From assembly GCA_950106755.1 (NCBI GenBank), contig OX467083.1:31491029-31555028 (forward strand): a stretch of 64,000 bases of DNA. Reading direction: 5' to 3'. Below the pieces are notes generated by a model. It was not told the origin of the DNA. It did not search any database and was given only the letters and a program-made list of their open reading frames with translations. Origin of the DNA: Climacium dendroides. Lineage: Eukaryota > Streptophyta > Bryopsida > Hypnales > Climaciaceae. Positions within the stretch are counted from its first letter, which is position 1; the number at the start of each line of letters is the position of its first letter. Positions 58,301 through 64,000 of this stretch are shown here, piece by piece. The translations under genes were made by a program, and so were the position numbers.

Positions 58301-61300
58301 AGCAGAAAACTAATTGTATCAACGTGATGGCGACACTGTATCGTGACTCACCATAATCATTATGGGAAAAGACCCGCAGGCACTCCTCCTCCGAGATATG
58401 CCACAAGCGAACAGTTTTGTCCATTGATGAAGACAAAAGGAGCTTGTCCGAAATGCTCGTCTGTTCCCAGAACAAACATTAATTGTCAACGCGGAAATTG
58501 CAATGAGACACTGCACGTTTCAAAAATAAAGTATATATAGATAGCTTCCCAGAAAATACCTTAGTCTGCGACCACGACAAATCCAGAACATCTCCAGTGT
58601 GACCATAAAACGAGCGCACAGGCTTTTCAGAGAGCCAGAAGAGTTTCGGTAAAGGTCCCTTGCTTCCAAGATGGCTAGACTTCCTAGTTTGGGACAGTCC
58701 TTTTGCACCCCTTGTGCTGCCTTCCTTGGCACCCCTAGTACTCCCTTCCTTGGCCCCCCTGGTGCTGCCGTCTTTGTCTGCTTCGGTGCTCCCATCCCTA
58801 CTGCCCTTGGTACTTCCTTCCTTATCCCCCTTAGGAATCCCATGCTGACTAGACCTAACGTTGCCATCTTTAGCAAATCCGTCATTCCCCTGGGGGTATA
58901 GCCCGTTTTCTGAATTCCCATTCTCAAACTGCCCACCAGAGGAATCTGCAGAAAATTCCCAAACTCTTTAAACCATTTGAACGGGAAGTCTGCACATACA
59001 TCAAATACAGCAAGTGCACAGCATATCATTGGAAGACTTGATTTGAGTAAGTAGCATACCAAATTCCGAAAATGATGGATGATCAAGGACTTCCCAGACA
59101 CGAACCACACGGTCCTGACCGGCACTGGCGAGATATCGTCCGTCAGGACTAAATTTCATGGTCCAAACTGCTCCTTGATGAGCTTGAATCTCCTGCCCTA
59201 TGTGTAAGTCAGAGAGTTCCTTGATAGATTTCCGACGAAGTTTAACTTTCACCTTCTTGGACTGCCTCCAAAAAGAGCCAGTAGTAGTATCATCAGTTGG
59301 ATTTCCGCCCTTCGTAGAGACCTCTCTGTCAGGACCTGCAAATGAACCTTCTCTTGAGTTAACTCCTTTTGTAGACCCATCCCTAGAAAGTCTTCCTCCC
59401 CTCGAAGAGCCATCTGTATCCTCACCGCTTTGCGAGTGTTTTTCACTTCTAACACTGCCTCCACTAACAGGCTTCTCCTTCGGCTTCTTCGCAACAAAGT
59501 ACTTCAGCCAACCGTTCTTCTTTTTCGTTGAGGTTTTCCCCAACCCGAATTTCTCATTGCTGAACCCACTTTCTGCAGCTCGTTGCCGTCTCTTCATCTC
59601 CTGCGTGATCGGAGAAAGCCCCACCACCTTCTCAAATTCTGCCAGTGTCAGCTCCCTACCTGTATCAACCTCCCTCAGCATGTTTAATGACCCATCCGTG
59701 TTAAACCTGCCCATCAAAAACTCCTTCCCACTGTCCAAGTCTCGAATTTTTAACTCTGTTTCGTCCATGCCAAAGTCCTCAGCTGCACTGTATCCATCTT
59801 GGCTTCTAGTCTCGTACCCATTATCAGTATCGAATGATTGTGACAGTTTTTCCTGGGAACTGGATGCTTGGTGCAGGTTTCCAGTTTCTGGAGTCCAAAG
59901 AGGTGAAAGACTGCCCTCAGGACTTGCCAAGACTTTGTTCGTCCCCTCTTGATAAGGACTAACGTCAGGACTGGTTCCGGCGCTCCTGTACCTACCATGG
60001 CTCAAGGGCCCTAACCTAGAAAGTACAGGACCTGCTTTGCTCTTCCCGTCCCTCAGAACTGCACCACTGATCTCTTCCAGCCTATTATTGCCAGTTTGAT
60101 CCAACTGACCAAACTCAGTAACATTTTTGCAACCATTTTCGACAGTGTTTCTGTCGACTCTCTTTCCCAACTTTTCTATCAAATTTCCTCGTGAGCCCTC
60201 TAGATGCTTGCAAGGACGTGTCACATCACCCTTTGACTTGCGCTGTTCTCCACAAATTCGGCAAGGCGGTACCTCCTGCACATGCAAGAGCAGGGCAAAG
60301 TATATAAGTGCAATGATTTATGACTATTCAAATATTCGGCAGATTCAGACTGTCGAGTGGGGACGTCCAGCACCCTTAACGGCTAAAGTATTCTGTAAAA
60401 AAATTACTTAGACTCTTCGTTTTCAAGCCTGAATGCACCCGATCCCGTAATTGACCCGACTAGAAGCCAAGCCCGCCAATGAATAGAAGTCTAATCGGCG
60501 ACTATATTGGTAGTCACTAGTGAAGTAGGTGCAATTCCTACTGTATCCGAAATCTTGCGTCAAATGCATGCATAGGCAGGAGGGATCAAACAGAGGAACC
60601 GAAATTTTGGTGGGATACGCACGAGCACAACCTGTTGCCATTAACGCACCCATTTTGTGGAGTACAACATAAATAATGAGGCAATAAAGAACCAAAGCTC
60701 TTGGAAAGAAAAACAAAAAGAGTGTGCTTCATCTGACTAGTTAACCTCTAAATGCCCAAACGGTCCAAAGTGGCCGCTCCCATATCCAGAGATTTCAAAT
60801 ACATCATATCGGAGGCTTCAAGAAAGTTTAAGAAATGTACCAATAGATAGAAGAAAATTTTCGTGAAAGCAAATGCCTGAAGGGAACAGCTTCCACTCAG
60901 ACCCTACCTTTTAACTCTTATTCAATTTACTGTAATCAACAATAATCGACTACCAGCTTCTAAAATGGGCCTCCCAATTTTTTAATTTCATTCTTAGGGG
61001 ATACATGCACCACCCTTCAGTTGCAGATGGTCAAAAGAGGGAGACCAGAGCAGGATCGTTCTGAAAGCAAAGCAATTCAAGAGATGAAAATGAAAAGTTT
61101 GCAGATTGAAGGGACGAGCTTCCACTCACATTATCCACACCGTCCGAGGCTTCCCCAGTCTTGGCAGCCACCAAGTTTTTGCTCACCAAGGGCGAGGCCG
61201 GGCCAACACTGGGCTCTTCTCGCAAGTTTTTGATCCCCCAATTCTTGAAGAATCGCTGCCTGCGGTCGTTGACACTGCTCGGATCATCCTTCCACACCGA

Positions 61301-61477
61301 GAATTTGGAGTGGAAGGAGGACGGTGTCCAAACCGGCGGCCGCTCATGGCTCGTCACCGGGGCAACTCGTGGTCCCATGAACCGTCTCGCACCTTCTTCG
61401 GCGTCGGAGCTCGATGCAGACGTGATGTCTTCCAACGTCTCGTGAAATTCATCCTCCGATCTGGCGGTGCCGTCCAT
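55347..61477 (-). CDS. WDR44-type WD40 repeat protein, 1071 aa, nine exons
   Basis: Exons 61477-61130, 60275-59060, 58945-58560, 58460-58352, 58038-57881, 57774-57723, 57517-57435, 56695-56602 and 56116-55347 keep phase throughout. The first ~470 residues are disordered, Ser/Gly/charged. A CRIC motif (PPCRICGEQ) starts exon 2, and [20 protein letters not shown] leads into the first WD repeat (~476-510). A variable Ser/Gly linker with an 8-residue repeat (~540-610) precedes repeats ending [28 protein letters not shown] and VLIWSS (~633-875). A seventh blade is probably completed by the last residues ([18 protein letters not shown]). The tail before it is acidic and carries a poly-Asp run. This order matches plant homologues of WD repeat protein 44 (Rab11-binding in animals). 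A trafficking or scaffold role is likely but unproven in plants. There are no stops, so it is intact. Confidence 0.9.
58700..58835 (-). repeat. 24-bp coding minisatellite in the WD40 gene
   Basis: On the minus strand, exon 3 repeats an 8-codon unit coding for [12 protein letters not shown] peptides about five times ([20 protein letters not shown], then STRGAKE repeated). The three units nearest the 3' end are nearly identical in DNA, while the first two are diverged. The repeats lie in the loop between the first and second WD blades, so length changes would be tolerated. Confidence 0.85.
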
Positions 61478-63406
61478 GCTTCTTCACAAGCTCAGCATGA
61501 AGCAGCACCCAACATTATTCCTCACCATTTCCTGTTCTACATTTTCAAACCTCTCTATTTTGACCTCTAAGATGACACTCTAGAATATCCTGCACACTTG
61601 CCACACCATCATCGACTGTATCACACATTCAATCTATCGTGGAAAAGGAGGAACCCCAGCTGGTAAGATTCAAGAGGCTCCACACGAATCCAGCTCCCTA
61701 GGACAACAACGTTTTCCGAAAAAATCATTGAAATCTCTCCTCATGAGAAGTGACTTCCATTGTTCCTGCCATGGCACCCCATTGCCATTTCCAGTTGCTG
61801 CAAATTCGGCCCAGTTTTGCCCTAATCCAACCTTTTCGCTCTCCTAGTCGGGGCTCCTGCGAATTTGGCGAGTCCCAGGGAAAGTGCTCTTCCAATGTTG
61901 GCCATTCATGGAACTAACGCCATCGGAATCTAAACCCTCCATCACTCTAAGATTCGCCATCTCGTACAGTCGCGCGACTTTGAAGCCGTCATTCTGTGAG
62001 CAAGTGGCCTGGAAAAGCGAACGCTGACAACTCTCCGTAATTTCGCGACGAACACAGATCTCGGATCTTGAAGACTGTCATACACCTCGGCGCGCAGAAA
62101 CGGCACTCACCCTGTTTCGGAGAGGAGCTGCTGTCTGATACCTCGCAGATCTTCAAAATCAAGTCAAAGATAGCTCGCCATCCCCGATTGTCTCTCTTTG
62201 ACCTAGGCGAAACTCAACCCTAAGATCCACGAAACTTCCTCTTCACGATGCCGACGAAGAAGTATCGTCCCAAACGAGTACAGATCTCAAGCTCAAATCA
62301 CTTGACCAGTTGCTCACCGGGGATCCAGTTTCAATCTGCAATCCAGCTTCAACAGTCAAAAACCTCACCAAAACCAAAACCAACAGCACGCAGTATCCCA
62401 GATCTCAGTTAACAAAACCTCTGCCACTCCATTCGTCCCCTTCTTCCAAAACCCCGCAATTCCTGTCCCGAAATCTAAAATCTCGCAACCCTAACCCCAG
62501 CCCAAATCCTCCCCAGGTTCGCAGAGATTTTCACACCAATTGAACACACAACCTCGAGTCTTTCACATTCCTCCTGCCCCGATCGCAGAGTCAAACCCTG
62601 TCTCTATCTACCACAAAGATCTATACCTCACCACCCACACCGCGTGTCTCTCCACCCACCCATCCTCCGACAAACGGGATGGAAAATTTTCAAAAACCAA
62701 AATCCAAAAAATTGAAAACTAAAAATGCTATAATAAAAACTTAACAGATCACTCACAGGTACAATACCGAATACCAAGAATCAAACTCGCGTGTGAATCA
62801 AGAGTTGGTTGGAGGTAAGTCACATGGACATCCACAGGCAAGTGCTACCCTTAACCACAATGTCATCATAAGAAAGGTCACGAGAAGGGCTTTGCCAGCA
62901 CCCACCAGGCCACGAGAGACCAAGAGTCAAACCAAGCCTGTTGTTGATTCCAATCTGATGGAAACAGAGGTTTCGTTAAGCTAGCTTACTAAACGAAAAG
63001 CTCACTGCAACGTCTGCAATCCAAAATACAGACAGAAAACAGGAGAGTGAAGGTGAAGGTGCAAGTGCAAGGGGACAGAGTGGGTTCGAGAACACAAGCG
63101 GGTGGGCTCGCCAGGAAGCTCCATCATCAATTTACTGCAGGAGTAGTAACCTTGCTCTGGCAACCAGTCCCCCCTTTTCGTCTGATTCCCTGCAGGGCTT
63201 GCAGGGCCGGATTCACTGGCACCGGTACAGTACAGTGAACGATATAATCCACCCCCAGGGGTAGATTTGGGAGAGGGTTTGGTGGATTCTGGGGTTCAGG
63301 GACTGTGATTTGCAGCCCGGTTAGCATTGATGGGTTTGACAACTAACTGATCTTGGGTAGCTCTGGAAGAGCATCTCCATTGGCCCGTCACAATGGATAC
63401 GGGTCA
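61478..63406. other. Upstream region of the WD40 gene, non-coding
   Basis: The sequence just upstream of the WD40 start is pyrimidine-rich on the plus strand up to about 62700 and probably holds a long 5' UTR, perhaps with an intron, and the promoter. No frame has family support. Short forward frames at 62310-62984 are Pro/Ser/Asn-rich shadows. Confidence 0.4.
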
Positions 63407-63628
63407 GGGAGGATTGACCCCCTTCTTAATGCCCCATTCAAGGGTAAATGTAAAAATTAGCTCCTATTTTGTGCCGTGAAAATTTGTATTTCTTCACCTC
63501 TCCTAGCTAATTCAGGAGTTCTGATTGCAAGTATAAATTCAGAAATTTGCAAATTTTATCATGGGTGGAAAATAAAAAATTTCAGTGTTTTTCCAGCTAT
63601 AATAAGTGCATGGGGCTCAATCCTCCTC
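63407..63628. mobile_element. Second copy of the CSN5-intron hAT-type MITE
   Basis: It begins GGGAGGATTGACCCCCTTCT and ends with GGGGCTCAATCCTCCTCC as a partly paired inverted end. The interior matches the 30750-30980 element in order: CTCCTATTTTGTGC, TCTTCACCTCTCCTAGCTAA, TGCAAATTTTATCATG and AAAAATTTCAG. The ends are more decayed and no 8-bp duplication is visible, so this is the older insertion. Confidence 0.75.
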
Positions 63629-64000
63629 CTTTGGTAGGAAATGGGCGGAAAAACGTAGCGTTTAAGATTTGGAAAGTGAATCACTTTTGTGTCCCATCCA
63701 TGCAACTTGCTATTTGAACTTTCAACCAATTGCAAGTCTCCAATTGCACAAATGATAAGAAGAAGAAGAATCATTTTATATAAGACAACATATCAAAAAA
63801 AACATTAAACCTTTATTGTGAATTTTTACACTTTTTGCATTTTGCTCTTGAAACTAGATTACACTATTAAAAAAAATTATATTTTGCTTTTGAACAACCC
63901 TAAAACAAAATGAAGTTTGATATACTAGTAGAAAAGGGGACATTGTTCAGAGCTTAACACCAAAGGCATGCACAGATAGGTTACACATGTTACATTATAA
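63629..64000. other. AT-rich end of window
   Basis: I see nothing that can be supported here. The stretch is AT-rich with an (AAG)n run near 63759 and no open frame of note. Confidence 0.5.

Noticed and set aside
59200..59952. 250-residue forward frame
   Set aside because: It is the complement of the WD40 gene's second exon. The minus strand carries the phase-consistent gene.

Overview
The window is nuclear DNA from a land plant. It has spliced genes with GT..AG introns of about 50 bases to 1 kb, plant-type families (two DUF674 genes, a receptor-like cytoplasmic kinase, a plant CSN5, a WDR44-type WD40 protein) and long AT-rich tracts full of transposon debris. Short introns, moderate gene density and the style of the hAT and Ty3/gypsy remnants suggest a bryophyte, perhaps a moss. 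That placement is inference and not firm.

Layout. 1.7-3.4 kb: a kinase on the minus strand. 4.8-15 kb: a gene-poor AT-rich block with several terminal-inverted-repeat elements, three copies of a ~230-bp repeat, a 46-bp tandem repeat and nested hairpins. 16-19.2 kb: a broken hAT-type transposase gene. 20.2-20.9 kb: a long-TIR element. 21.5-23.1 kb: a truncated CCT4 chaperonin pseudogene that still carries its introns. 23.5-25.3 kb: an intact ataxin-10-like gene. 25.3-29.8 kb: a second gene-poor block with three inverted copies of the ~230-bp repeat and two adjacent foldback elements. 30.1-33.5 kb: CSN5, complete in seven exons, with a small hAT-type MITE in intron 1. 34.6-41.3 kb: a decayed Ty3/gypsy element whose integrase is split by a 2.6-kb insertion that carries a ~180-bp tandem repeat. 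42.9-46.5 kb: a six-exon gene for a probably chloroplast-targeted protein with a beta-rich C-terminal half. 47.7-54.2 kb: two DUF674 genes in tail-to-tail orientation. 55.3-61.5 kb: a nine-exon WD40 gene on the minus strand. The last 2.5 kb holds a second copy of the MITE found in CSN5.

The genes do not form an operon or cluster. They are unrelated housekeeping or regulatory genes, apart from the DUF674 pair, which probably arose by inverted duplication. I assembled exons by hand from splice consensus and reading phase, so exon borders are predictions. They keep phase throughout in the kinase, ataxin-10, CSN5, barrel, DUF674 and WD40 models. The most unusual content is the density of small non-autonomous elements with readable ends, the ~180-bp satellite-like array inside a nested insertion, and the long C-terminal extension on one DUF674 protein.
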